NCBI RefSeq assembly: GCF_014066305.1
Contig: NW_023501073.1
Span: forward strand, 367,001 to 431,000
DNA length: 64,000 bases
DNA from: Letharia columbiana
Lineage: Eukaryota; Ascomycota; Lecanoromycetes; Lecanorales; Parmeliaceae
Direction of reading: 5' to 3'
Part shown: one piece after another, positions 34,485-44,499 of the stretch
Layout: each line of letters opens with the position of its first letter
Position numbering within the stretch: position 1 is the stretch's first letter
The notes under the pieces: model-generated
The model's database searches: none
Told to the model about the DNA's origin: nothing
The model's input: only the letters and a program-made list of their open reading frames with translations
Program-made: the position numbers and the translations under genes

Positions 34485-35081
34485 ATGGGTACACTCAAGA
34501 GTTCTCGCCTCCCACTCATACTTCTATCGATACCCTGCCTATCTGCTCTGGCTCTGAGCTCCGCCCACGGTCAATCGGCAGGTCTCGCTATGAACCTCAG
34601 CCCAATCGTACATCGCTCGCAAGCACCCGCACCCCTTCACGACCGCGGAACCGAAGCCTCCAGCAGCCATCAGAGTCCCCTCATCTGCCTCCGCCTCACC
34701 CGCCTCACGAAAATCCTCCCCATACAAGCAGGCGCCACAGCCCTCACAGCCTTGTACTCCCACCTGCACGCGAGTGCTTCAACTTCCTGGGTCAATCAAC
34801 CATATCGCCAATCCATAACCGTCAACTACGGCCGCCTGCAACTGTACATGTACTCTCCACTCACAACCATCCCCTGGTCCTTTGTCGCCAGTTTCGCTAT
34901 GGAAATGCTGCAAGCGATTCCGATGGGAGGGATGTATGTGAGTCTGTATGAGGGGTTCTATAGTTCGCCGGCGAGTTGTGCAGGGTTGTGGGAGGCGGTT
35001 TATGCGAGTGCTCAGGGAGCGAATTTGGTGTGGGCGACTTTGCGGGTGGTGGACGATCCGGGGCATTTTGTAACGGACTAA
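34485..35081 (+). CDS. Small secreted-type fungal protein of unknown function
   Basis: Single-exon frame of 198 residues, ATG at 34,485. The N-terminus (KSSRLPLILLSIPCLSALAL) is a good signal peptide, with likely cleavage after AHG near residue 29. The mature part has a variable Ser/His-rich stretch and then a more ordered region with SITVNYGRLQLYMYS, IPWSFVASFAMEML and GFYSS, of a kind seen in short ascomycete proteins of unknown role. Only three or four cysteines, so not a typical Cys-rich effector. Starts 268 bp after TAF2 on the same strand. Confidence 0.7.
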   Translation: MGTLKSSRLPLILLSIPCLSALALSSAHGQSAGLAMNLSPIVHRSQAPAPLHDRGTEASSSHQSPLICLRLTRLTKILPIQAGATALTALYSHLHASASTSWVNQPYRQSITVNYGRLQLYMYSPLTTIPWSFVASFAMEMLQAIPMGGMYVSLYEGFYSSPASCAGLWEAVYASAQGANLVWATLRVVDDPGHFVTD

Positions 35082-35967
35082 CTACATCCGATGAGATAGG
35101 AAACCAAAACCAAAAAATGGACGTTGAAGACAGACAAGACAGTCTTGTGCGATGTTGTTTGACCTCGGCGTATTGATAATCATCGGTATTTACGTTGCTT
35201 TCGAGTTTGTATATTAGCCCTGTCCCAGTCAGATGTGTAAAGGGCAGAATACAAGAGGTGAACAGAGGGATCGAGAGCAGATGAATCCTTTATTCGAGGC
35301 TCATGGATAGACTTGTTGAGTACAAAAATACTCAACTGGCGCGCACAGATGAACATTTGCAAAGTATATTCCGCAAATCACTCGACAGTGACACAATTTA
35401 ACACCGCATCTCATGAGAATACCGGCATGATATTACCCAAGATGCGTACCGTTACGAAGCGGAACGCGCTGCCAGTACAGACACGAGCGAAAGAGAATGA
35501 TTGAAGAAGATTATGCACCTCGACAAGGAGAAGAGTGAAGGAGATGATGTGTGCCTAAAGCGAACCCCAGCAAACAGCACGATTGTAAGCAGTGCCAGGG
35601 ATTTAAAAAGGCAGCTTTGGTCTCGATCTGCGTCATACTCGGCAATGTGCGTCTCAAGACGGGAGTGAACTTGAGGGCAAGGGTATGTTGAGGACGCGAC
35701 TGTGAGGCCATTCTGTTCCTTCTCACAGCCCATTGATCCGTAGTCTATGTGATCATCTAGAGTCAAGGCTCATAAATACAAGTAGCGAAATCACGGATGG
35801 TCACCAGTCAAGTAAAGGAGGAGAAACTAAAGTCACCAAGTCAAGTCAAGTCATTTGATTAGTGCGGTGTGCGGCAGCGTTCCGCAATATTTCTTGAGCG
35901 AGTGAGCTCTACATCTTTCTTCAAAACCCTGGATCATTGAGGTAGGTCCGAGCTCGAGCTAGAGCCC
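35082..35967. other. Intergenic region
   Basis: No supported gene. A minus-strand open frame at 35,452-35,766 has weak composition and no start context. Just before the next gene (about 35,836-35,855) TCAAG is repeated three times. Confidence 0.4.
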
Positions 35968-36752
35968 ATGGCGGTGCCTTCATTGTATCCTCTGCTTCAA
36001 CTTCCTACCGTGACACAGGTTTGCCTATCTTCTTCTCAAAGAAATGACCCTGCTAATTTGCGGTGACACAGGAAGACCTATCTGCGTTTCATGCCCGTGT
36101 CTTCGGCTCTGCTGCTCCTGCCCCACTGCTTCATACAGAGCCGGAAATTCATAGTAGCGATGCCCACAAACAAGCCTTCGATGAAAATGACGACGATCTT
36201 GGATACTATCCTGATGGCGCCAAAAGGACGCTAACGGACGACCAAATCGCTATGTTCAGACATAGCGAGATTTACTCTATACTGCGAGAAAGACAGGTGC
36301 GCAAGGAGAACCTGGAAGCAGAAGGGGGTGATCAGGATGAGACTATGGTTTCTCAGCCAGAAGACGCTGTCGAAGCCACCGCGTTGTTTGATGAGGATGG
36401 AGAGGGGCAGTCTGATGGGGAAGCACAAGAGGTCTTTGCTACGGTTCCGGAAACTACACCCCAACACGTGGAAGCTACGCATGCGAGGAAGAAGCGGAAA
36501 CGAGGAGATACAGATACCGGCTACGTGCACGGCAGGAAATATGCGTCTCGGAGCGCTAGAGGGTTCGTGAGAGAGCTCGACTCGGCCGCTGCAGAAGACC
36601 AAGTTTTAGACTACGGCGACGAGCCTGCTGTCACCGAAGAAGCCAAATCAAATGGATTTGCGGCCACAAAGGTCGCAGAACAGGGTCGTGAAAGCCAAGC
36701 ACGTCCAAGCGAGGGGAGGAAAGTCTGGTGGCCGATCATTGAGGCGACTTGA
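35968..36752 (+). CDS. DUF3807 family protein
   Basis: Two exons, 35,968-36,018 and 36,072-36,752, with a 53-nt intron (GTTTGCC...GACACAG), giving 243 residues. The start MAVPSLYPLLQLPTVTQ joins EDLSAFHARVFG, which matches the conserved beginning of the fungal DUF3807 family as I know it. The rest is acidic and disordered, with conserved patches LGYYPDGAKRTLTDDQIAMF (residues ~54-73) and S-E-I-Y-S-I-L-R-E, a basic K-K-R-K-R nuclear-signal-like patch and a final VWWPII. The family has no known function; the composition suggests a nuclear protein. Confidence 0.85.
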
Positions 36753-37815
36753 AAACCGCCCGCGGCTCATCCAGTGAGAGCATTTGAAGGCATTACGAAT
36801 CTAGGCCGAAACGTCTAGCTCCACTTTTCAGTCTCTCAAGGCAAGTTCCCTCCTCTTTCTCCTCTCCGTCGAGCCTCTTGCATTCCATGATGAAACACCA
36901 ATATCGTCATCCTTAGTCGGACAATCTGCAAACTCCTGCAAATCCATACATGCGTCTTGGCTTCGGCTCAAAGCAATGAATGGGAGGAGCGAGTGGATCA
37001 TGGCGAACCATAATCTTCTCTCTGACATAGCCTATCGCTACTTTCACCGCACAAGTCTATATTTCGCTGTGCCCTGCTAACGTTATTTTATACAGACTTT
37101 ATCCCCATCTTCATAGAGCTTGTCTAGACGTGACTTAGCCGAGGGAGGTACAATCGCAGTCTACTGCACTTTCCCTCTGTAAATGCAAATGTGAGCCTTC
37201 TACTTCCTCGCCGTCTTCCTCCCGCGCCAACCTTCTGAATGATGAAACACCACTGTCATTCGCAGTTTCTACGCGAACTGGCGGCGCTGACCCAAATGGT
37301 GCCGCCGGTATCATGGGCGCTATCAAGGAGCCTTCCTTTGATGTCTGATTAAGAAGCACACTTGAAAGCCCTGCTTGCTGTTGACAAACCATTGAAAATG
37401 ACTCTTGTGCTGATATGAACTTCTCCTCAGGTCACCATCTTTGGATACTGCTATGATGGGCGCTCGATGTCTGAGGGACGGCGAAACTTGGTATCAATTA
37501 TTGGTCTCGACGTCTGCTGTAGAAGATCCTTTTCACGCAGAAAAGATTAGATGACTATCGCGACCGAGCACAATGGCGACTTTCGCAAGACACGACTTTG
37601 CTTTATAGAGTTGGCAGGGTTTAGCATAACGAGGCGACGTAGTCCGCTTCAAAAGCTACCACGACATCGCAGAATACCACTTGGCAATCGCTGCGAGGAA
37701 TGTCCGCACTTTCCGTGACTAATAGCATATCCGAGCCATTCGCTTTCGTCAGTCGTTATCGGTCTCTCATATCTCATAGCTCATCCTCACTAGTCATTCA
37801 CCGTCCCCACCAACC
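36753..37815. other. Intergenic region with one doubtful small frame
   Basis: The minus-strand frame 37,135-37,392 (85 residues, containing PPVRVETANDSGVSSFRRL) has a protein-like composition and could be an exon of a small unannotated gene. The frame is open upstream of its ATG to about 37,420. I could not join it to other exons and do not recognise it. Confidence 0.25.
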
Positions 37816-38457
37816 CTACCCCCTCTTCTCTCTCTTCTCTCCCCCATCCTTCGTAAAACTCAACCCCTGGAACCCTTTCTTAAGTCCTTTCAGCCTACCC
37901 TTCGTCTTCATATACGTCTCAATCCCTACCATAGCCGCATAACTCCGACCAACAGCAGTCATCGACATATCCACCCTTCTCCCCTGCAAGCTCTTGATAA
38001 AATTTCTCAAACTATGACTCGGCGTCCTATAATGGCCCAACCTCGGCTGCAGAATGCGCAAATGGCCATCTTTGACCGTTATCGATCCCGCGGCGGAGAT
38101 TCGGGAGCCGCGGAGGAAATTAGAGTGCCGAAAGACGCCGGGTTGTTTGATACCGTCGTCGAGGTTGTTTTTCGTGTCGGCGACGAAAGATCCATCCCGC
38201 GTGTCCTCTGCGGCGCTGAAATAGGCACTATGGCTCTTCCGAAAGCCTTCCACGTCGCTGACCATCATTGCGGCTGTCCATCTCTCCAGAACGATCCATC
38301 GCTTGGCCCGTATCCCACCGTGCGTAGGCATTGGTAAATCCCCACGAAATCGCGCCACAGATCCCTCGTCCTTCACAATACCGTTGGTGATCTTGTACTC
38401 CGGTGTTTTAGTTGAGAACCCTTCAGGACCTGAGTATTGACGTTATCCAAGTTCTCC
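37816..38457 (-). CDS. C-terminal part of a conserved fungal protein (IQ/calmodulin-binding type), probably truncated
   Basis: The minus-strand frame entering near 38,439 (acceptor ACTCAG, then GPEGFSTKTPEYKITNG) runs to the stop at 37,816. It contains VFRHSNFLRGSRISAAGSIT, VKDGHLRILQPRLGHYRTP and RSYAAMVGIETYMKTK. These resemble the C-terminal domain of a widespread ascomycete family that normally carries an IQ motif and several hundred more N-terminal residues. Upstream (38,460-38,690) another frame is open but shows no IQ motif, and the reading frame changes at about 38,440. Either an intron ends there or the gene is broken. I could not find the N-terminal domain, so the gene is likely partial. 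Confidence 0.5.
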
Positions 38458-38690
38458 TCCAGGTCGACTCTCGACGGATGCTTCAGGTCCACTTGGAACC
38501 CATCGCGATGATCGTCCTCGTTCTTCATCTTGCTGAATTGGTCACGGGAGGATTTCGCGGTTGCGGTCGCTAGTCTGCTCAGGGGGGTGCACGGTCGGTC
38601 CTCTTGATCCTCTGGGCGCCCTGCGAGTTCTTCTGCGTGATCCTCGAGACGACTGCGGCCTCTAGGAAGGTTGAATAGGGCTTTGGTCAC

Positions 38691-39073
38691 TGGAAGCGTG
38701 TATGCGGCAGACGTGTACGCGGTTAACAGCTACTGGTAGAAAGTCCTACAGAAAATATCGTTGTACCTGGTAGGGCTAATTATGTGGCTGGACTGCATGA
38801 ACGTGCATATGCATCATACGCAAGTTCACTTGCAAATTTTACCCCACGATGTCCTACAGCCTAAAGTATAGTAATCCTAATATGTATGCAGCGGCGCCTA
38901 TGATTTCTAGACGCATCAATATTCCCTAGCTATCATCAAGAATCGAATCCTACATGTTACCATCAACACATCAACCCGGCCTATTCTCCAGACAGACGAG
39001 AAGAACACCCAGCACCCTTAATAACAGCCCAGGCATCCGGCCCAAGACCATCTCCCAGCCAGCATCATTCATA
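38691..39073. other. Intergenic region
   Basis: Nothing recognised. Contains the 3' flank of the rhodopsin-like gene and the upstream region of the truncated gene. Confidence 0.4.
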
Positions 39074-40415
39074 TCAGACAACATCAAACGGATACACATC
39101 CACCGAAACACTGCCTTTACTTGCGGAGGCCGAGTCATCTAATGTATCGAACTTCCCACCACGGTCCTCAACCAGTCGTATGCCTTTATTCTTCTCTTTC
39201 TGGCGACCAACAGAACTTCCAAACGATGAGATGGGCCTGAACGGACTCTTCACGTTTCGGAGCCGGGACGGGACGATACCCTTCAACAGTGGCCCCATCA
39301 TCGGGAGGCAGGCGCTAACGATGCCAATACTTGGCTCGACTGTGGACCAAATGTCTGCGTCGACGGCAGTCCCTGTGGTTCGAAACGCTGGTCAGAGAGA
39401 GAGGGAAATGATCTGGGAAATGAAGACCTGATGGGATATGGAACATACATGTTGGATCATCGATGTCGACTTTTCCCACAAAGCAGGTGCGGACGATACT
39501 TGATAAACAGACGCTACAAGCGCACAGATGAACGGTTAGTCTTGTCCAAGGTGGTAGGAAGAGCGACCACGTACAAGCCTCCCAAAAGGAACATTCCCGA
39601 TATAGCAACCTTCTGTGACTTCTTAATCTGGAGCTCCCATACCACAGATATCGGCAATATCAAGATCAAAACATCCGTGAAGAGGTTCAGTATAGCCATG
39701 GACAGCAAGAAAGCTTTCATGTTGATACACAGGCCATAGCTCGTCCGGTCCCAATATAGGGTGGTCAGATCGCACTCGAAAACGACAGCGATGAAGGTGC
39801 CGAGCCCCAAGACGACGCTCACAGCGGCGAGGCCATAGAGGCCGATTTTGAATTTGAGGGTGGTGGCTGAGTTTGGGAACATGCGGTGGTAGAACAGGAG
39901 GACTGAAAGCTTGACGGTTGTGATAGTGATGGAGTAGACGAATTCGAATGCCCATTGGACCTTTGGAGACACAGCTCCGTCAGCGAAAATCATCCCAATC
40001 GATTAGAGCACCTTTCGTACTTTCAGAAATTTGGTTATGGTGTCAATGTCCAGCTCATCTATGTGTCTACCGGATCCAAAATGTGCGCCTTTACGCGGAA
40101 TGGTCAGCTCAGCGTAATTATGCGATCGCCATTAGGTGAGACTGACAGAGAATCAACATTGCACAGAGGCCTAATGCCAGGATCTGGGCGCAAGATCAGC
40201 AATTGTGCCCAACAACCGGTAGCGTTTTGCTGGCATGAACGCACAAGAGACAAAAAGATCAGATAATCATCCCCTGATACTGGATATCTCAGATGCCGTT
40301 TGCACCCCATACGAAGACCAACGGCCGCGGTAGCCAGTACGGCCATGATGACGCCGGTTGCAAAGAGATCGCTATCCCTGTCGGCAGTGCGCTGAAGAGG
40401 AATCCCGGAATCCAT
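39074..40415 (-). CDS. Fungal rhodopsin-domain integral membrane protein
   Basis: Six exons on the minus strand: 40,415-40,245; 40,183-40,147; 40,088-40,021; 39,960-39,575; 39,513-39,449; 39,372-39,074 (1,026 nt, 341 residues). Introns are 58-76 nt; the small exon 2 was set by phase and by the family pattern (LSL-ILALGLCAMLIL-C-AHFGSGRHIDEL). Seven membrane segments can be drawn, starting with VIMAVLATAAVGLRM and including SITITTVKLSVLLFYHRMF, FIAVVFECDLTTLYWD, SMAILNLFTDVLILILPISV and ISGMFLLGGFV. The signature DDPTW precedes the last helix, and the ~80-residue tail is cytosolic. This large ascomycete family has a rhodopsin-like fold (Pth11-type relatives are membrane receptors), but no retinal-binding role is shown and the ligand is unknown. 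Confidence 0.88.
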
Positions 40416-40940
40416 AGCCAGAGTCGTATCAGCAGATCGTTGCGGGATCAATCAGTCTCACTCGCGATCAAATTCTCTCGATGCAACGAGCTGCCTCGTG
40501 GGGAACAAAGATGGCAGACAACCAGGGGAGTGAAATGGCATAGGTAACGGAGGAAGCCCGCCTCGACTTAAGAGCAAACGCCCAGAAACCTCAAAGCACT
40601 CGCGCGCAAGTCGATCTCGTTGTTAAATCTCCCGTGAGCAACGCTCCTTCTCCCTAGTGGAATGCCCATAATTCAAGTGTGTCAAGCAACTGCCAGTGCC
40701 ACGCGTTGTCCAGAGCCAAAGGCCAGCGAACGAAGCATGTGGCCCGCCTGATTTATTTTGTGGGGAGGTCCATGCAGAGCCCCGGGGAAATTAGACGAAA
40801 CCTGCATCTGCAGGACGGCGCGTTCTGCCGTCCAAGTCTCGGTCTTGATTCGTGCGCGATGCTTTGCGCGAAGATAGGGCTTTCCCGATTCCGTGTCTAC
40901 CGTACCTATCCTACCTTAGCCGAGGGCTATGAGTTGCAGT
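40416..40940. other. Upstream region of the rhodopsin-like gene
   Basis: No supported gene. Small + strand frames at 40,293-40,547 and 40,679-40,942 lack family features. Confidence 0.4.
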
Positions 40941-41640
40941 AACCGTACCTATATCAAATAGTTTAAATTACCGCCTTTTGGCGGTTGCTTTATAATATTA
41001 CCGTGATGCTAAAAATCATTAAATACGTGATTTAATCCTAGTACTATTTTTTGTGAAACGAGAGTAGATTGGTTGTCACGTATATACGTTTTTATAGAAA
41101 GAACGATTATATTCTCGCTACCGTTTCGTATAAGAAACGTTATTAAGCTTGCTAAGCTTGCCAAGCTAAGTCTTCGGAAGTCCTGTATAGAGAAATTTAT
41201 CAACGCCCTTTAAAATCTAACTTCAAAAATAATCGATTCAGGTGATTTTCTCGTGGAGATAAATATCGACGGTACTTAGACCGTAGAGTGTGGGGCCTGA
41301 CTTCTTAGAGTATTGATTGTAATACGTCGGATATATTATTAAACCCCCTCGGATCTGTGTTTCACGCTAATTGAAAATTACAGGTGATAATTCAAAAGAT
41401 TCGATCAAGTTTCAAAGACGTATTAAAAAATATCAACCGTAACTTTCCAGAAATGTATAAAAACTGTCATCGCCTAAAGGCGGAGGACTCTGAGAAATAC
41501 ATCTATTTGAAGAAACCGTATAAGAACCGTAAATCCACCGTTGAACGAAGCCATATGTTTGGCGGAGATATTTAGTTCGTATTAGGTTCGATTCCTAATG
41601 GCGCTGGTACAATGGTGTTGCGGTGCTTTTTATTTTCTCC
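40941..41640. other. AT-rich insert of unknown origin
   Basis: About 700 bp clearly AT-richer than its neighbours but not CA/TG-depleted. It contains hairpins CCGCC-TTTT-GGCGG (40,972-40,985) and CGCCTAAAGGCG (41,471-41,482). A 63-codon + frame at 41,384-41,575 (K-N-I-N-R-N-F-P-E-M-Y-K-N-C-H-R) starts from GTG rather than ATG and has biased Asn/Lys use. The composition with GC-rich hairpins resembles mitochondrial DNA of filamentous fungi, so a nuclear insertion of mitochondrial sequence is one possibility. A TE remnant is another. Confidence 0.35.
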
Positions 41641-44499
41641 ATAGCTATTCGCCAAGGTAGTCGAACCTGCGCGGAGCGACACCAAAAGGCGCCGAGATGC
41701 AGGTTTGCAGGGCACATTGTTCACTTCTCTGTTACAAATGTCCCGATGAGGAATTCGCTAGAAGGTCGGTCCATTCGAGGTGCCTTCTAGCGGTCTTCTT
41801 CGACATGCCTCCCAGCTGCATCTAGCGGCTGAGCTTTGACCCCGATACCAGCGGACGGCCCCAAAGGGCACAGAGATCGGATGCGGGGAACTGGCACTTT
41901 CAACGGTCTAGGTAGGTTAATCGTAGATGTTTGACAGCGCTCTTTTTGGCCAGCTGGGGATAGGTCGTGGCAACCGGGCGACAGTCTACCTACAGTGCAA
42001 CTGGCCGGGGCCCTAGCCGAAAATATGAGTGGTAGGGCTTGAGGCATTTTCGGTTGCTCAGCATGGATGGATGGATGTACTATCGAAGTCTCTTGGGAAT
42101 GATCTAGCTATTATCTAGCTCGACATCTGCGCCGTACCGAACAGCCGTTTGATGTCTTGTGCAAACATCGAGTATACTCGTCGGCCGTTGGCCTCACACG
42201 TAGATGGTCATGCCTGAGCGACAGCGTGAAGCATGCGTGCCGTAATCATTATACTTGGATATATGGTGTCACATTCCGAACATGCGCTCGACGCGTCGCC
42301 ATCAAGCCGTCCCTCTATTCGCAAAGACAAAGAGAGATGGTACGGCGACGTGGTCGTCAAAGGAGCAAACACTGCGAGAGGGCACGTCCGATATTACTCG
42401 ATCATAGGAGCTCTCTGGGTGAGAGTTGCCGGAGCTCCACCACTCGATGCTACTATTCGACTTTGTTTGCCAAAGATCAGCGACAGCAGCATCGTCAGCA
42501 CCATCTGACCCAAATCACGCTGCGTCTTCCTTTCCCGAGACCACAACGACGCCTGAGCATCTTTCTCGGCACTGATCCTGCTTCCTTACCCACATCGAAC
42601 ACGTGCACAGAGGGGGCAGAAATTGACCCGAATTAGACCGGAGATACAAAGCCATGATAAGGCCGCCTAGCATTGTGAACACCCTCAACAGCGGTGATAA
42701 CGCCAGCGGAGCAAGAAGTACATGAGCAAACCAAGTGTCAAATAAAACAATATGATATCTACCACGTTTGTAAGGGACGATATAGATGCAAACAATGGAA
42801 AGACGACATATGCCTGAACCCATGCGTTGAGGGAGAGGAAGGCGAGACAGGTGAAGGAGGAGCAAAAACTCCACAGGTTCAACGGGATAAAGGAGAGATT
42901 TGGATGAGATGATCTGCAACGGAAGTTCGAGCGACGAACAAGCCACGTGACATGGAGGAGACTTTAAGCTTACTTTTGCATTCGAGTTAGGAAATCATCA
43001 GGTCTCGTATACAGTCTGTGAGTTGATTCTTGGAAAGAGACTGATGGGAGGAGACAAGATATCGAAACACGCCCAGAGATAAATTGAAGGATGAAGAGCT
43101 CCTCGGAAAAGCTACGCTTCTGAAGGTTCTGAGGCTCCGCGCCTTTCCACCTTGGAATGACGAAACGTACACAGGCGCATATTCGTGCTATGAATAAACA
43201 CACAGACTACGATATAACGTAGAAGAGGAGCTACCTATGCAAGACTTACCTGCCTTACCCCCAGCATTACTCCCCATATTTTATTTTCATGCTTTCGGGC
43301 GCATCTGGCAAATCCCCACGACCCGATCTGCGTATGCACTTTCTGTCCGACATGCCCGACACCTCTGTGGGAGGTGCTGCAGATACGCAGACTGTGCGAT
43401 GTGAAGAGCGTCGGGATCATAGACATAGTGGCATCATTTCGTACTCTCAAACGCCTCGGGATATTCCAAGATGGATCCTACACCATCCAACGTGGTCAAA
43501 TGATCCCGTGGTTCGCGCAGACGCTGTGAGATTGTTACCATTTGAACGTTCGATCTGGCCAATTGGTATGGCCCTAGCCACTTCGCCACCTTCCCCGGGC
43601 CGGGAGACCCCTGTGGCTCAACACTGAAACCTGCCGGAACTTCACGTGGGCCAATTTCCACATATTTTGACGAAGCGCCAAAAATGAAAAGGAAAAACAG
43701 GCTTTCCAAGTCCAATTTCGCGTCTGTCCTGCGGTCATAGAGCGGGCAACGTGACTCTGCCAGAAGCCAAATCGAAGCCTCCATCAATTTATCTCCGGAG
43801 AGGAACGCCAGTGGTGCATTCTGGCCCAGTATGCATCAGTATAGAATTCTCCTTCGCATCTCCTGAAAGTCGGCTGCCTTCTCCGCAAAGGCCAGGCGTG
43901 ACAGCAGCGGTTGGAAGATCGGCAGACCAATCATCTCCCTTCCTCTCCTCCCTCCGAAACCTTGTCTTAATAGGCTGCTAGTGATCATTACGTACAAGCG
44001 GCTGCAACTATCCCCATACAGGCTGTCCGCTATACCGGAAGAGGCTCAAGTGCGCTCTAGATCGACGATCGGAAAGTCCATCTCCATCATGTTCCATGCT
44101 CCAGCCACTTTCTTTTCAATTGCTCCTATTGGTTAATATGGACTGTGAAAGCCAATGCCTCTAAAGTACCTTACGGTTACTGACGCAAGAAATGCTTTTT
44201 CGCCTTCAACTTCCCAACCCCGCTGGTGCCGCCCTAAGGTACTTACTTTAAAGTATTTTCCTTTCCCTGCTTTTGAAGCCACAATTTGAGGCGCTCGGGT
44301 TCCAACTGCCCTGTAGAATGTCTGTTGCTGCTGGTAACATGACGTAGAAAACTAACACGCTTAGCGAGATAAAGCGTGTTTAAAGTCCCCCCAGCCTCCT
44401 TTTCGTCACGTAAATAATCTATACCCAAAAAATATTTCATTCTCACCCCCCCCCCCCACAACCTTCATATCCCTCTTGCTTGATCATACCTTACCGTTT
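41641..44499. other. Region of uncertain coding content before the DUF3659 gene
   Basis: Several overlapping short frames, none recognised. Minus-strand frames at 42,515-42,946 and 42,685-42,882 encode hydrophobic stretches (SSLTNVVDIILFYLTLGLLM) that could be exons of a small membrane protein. A minus-strand frame at 43,434-43,787 (117 residues, with KYVEIGPREVPAGFSVEP) also has plausible composition. I could not assemble a consistent gene from them. At 44,446-44,458 a run of C lies just upstream of the next gene. Confidence 0.3.

Noticed and set aside
41595..41611. tRNA T-arm-like TTAGG-TTCGATT-CCTAA
   Set aside because: No matching 5' acceptor strand, D-arm or anticodon arm at the right distance upstream.
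42157..42636. 159-codon + strand frame rich in Arg/Ser/His
   Set aside because: Several overlapping frames of similar length on both strands; composition looks like random GC-balanced DNA.
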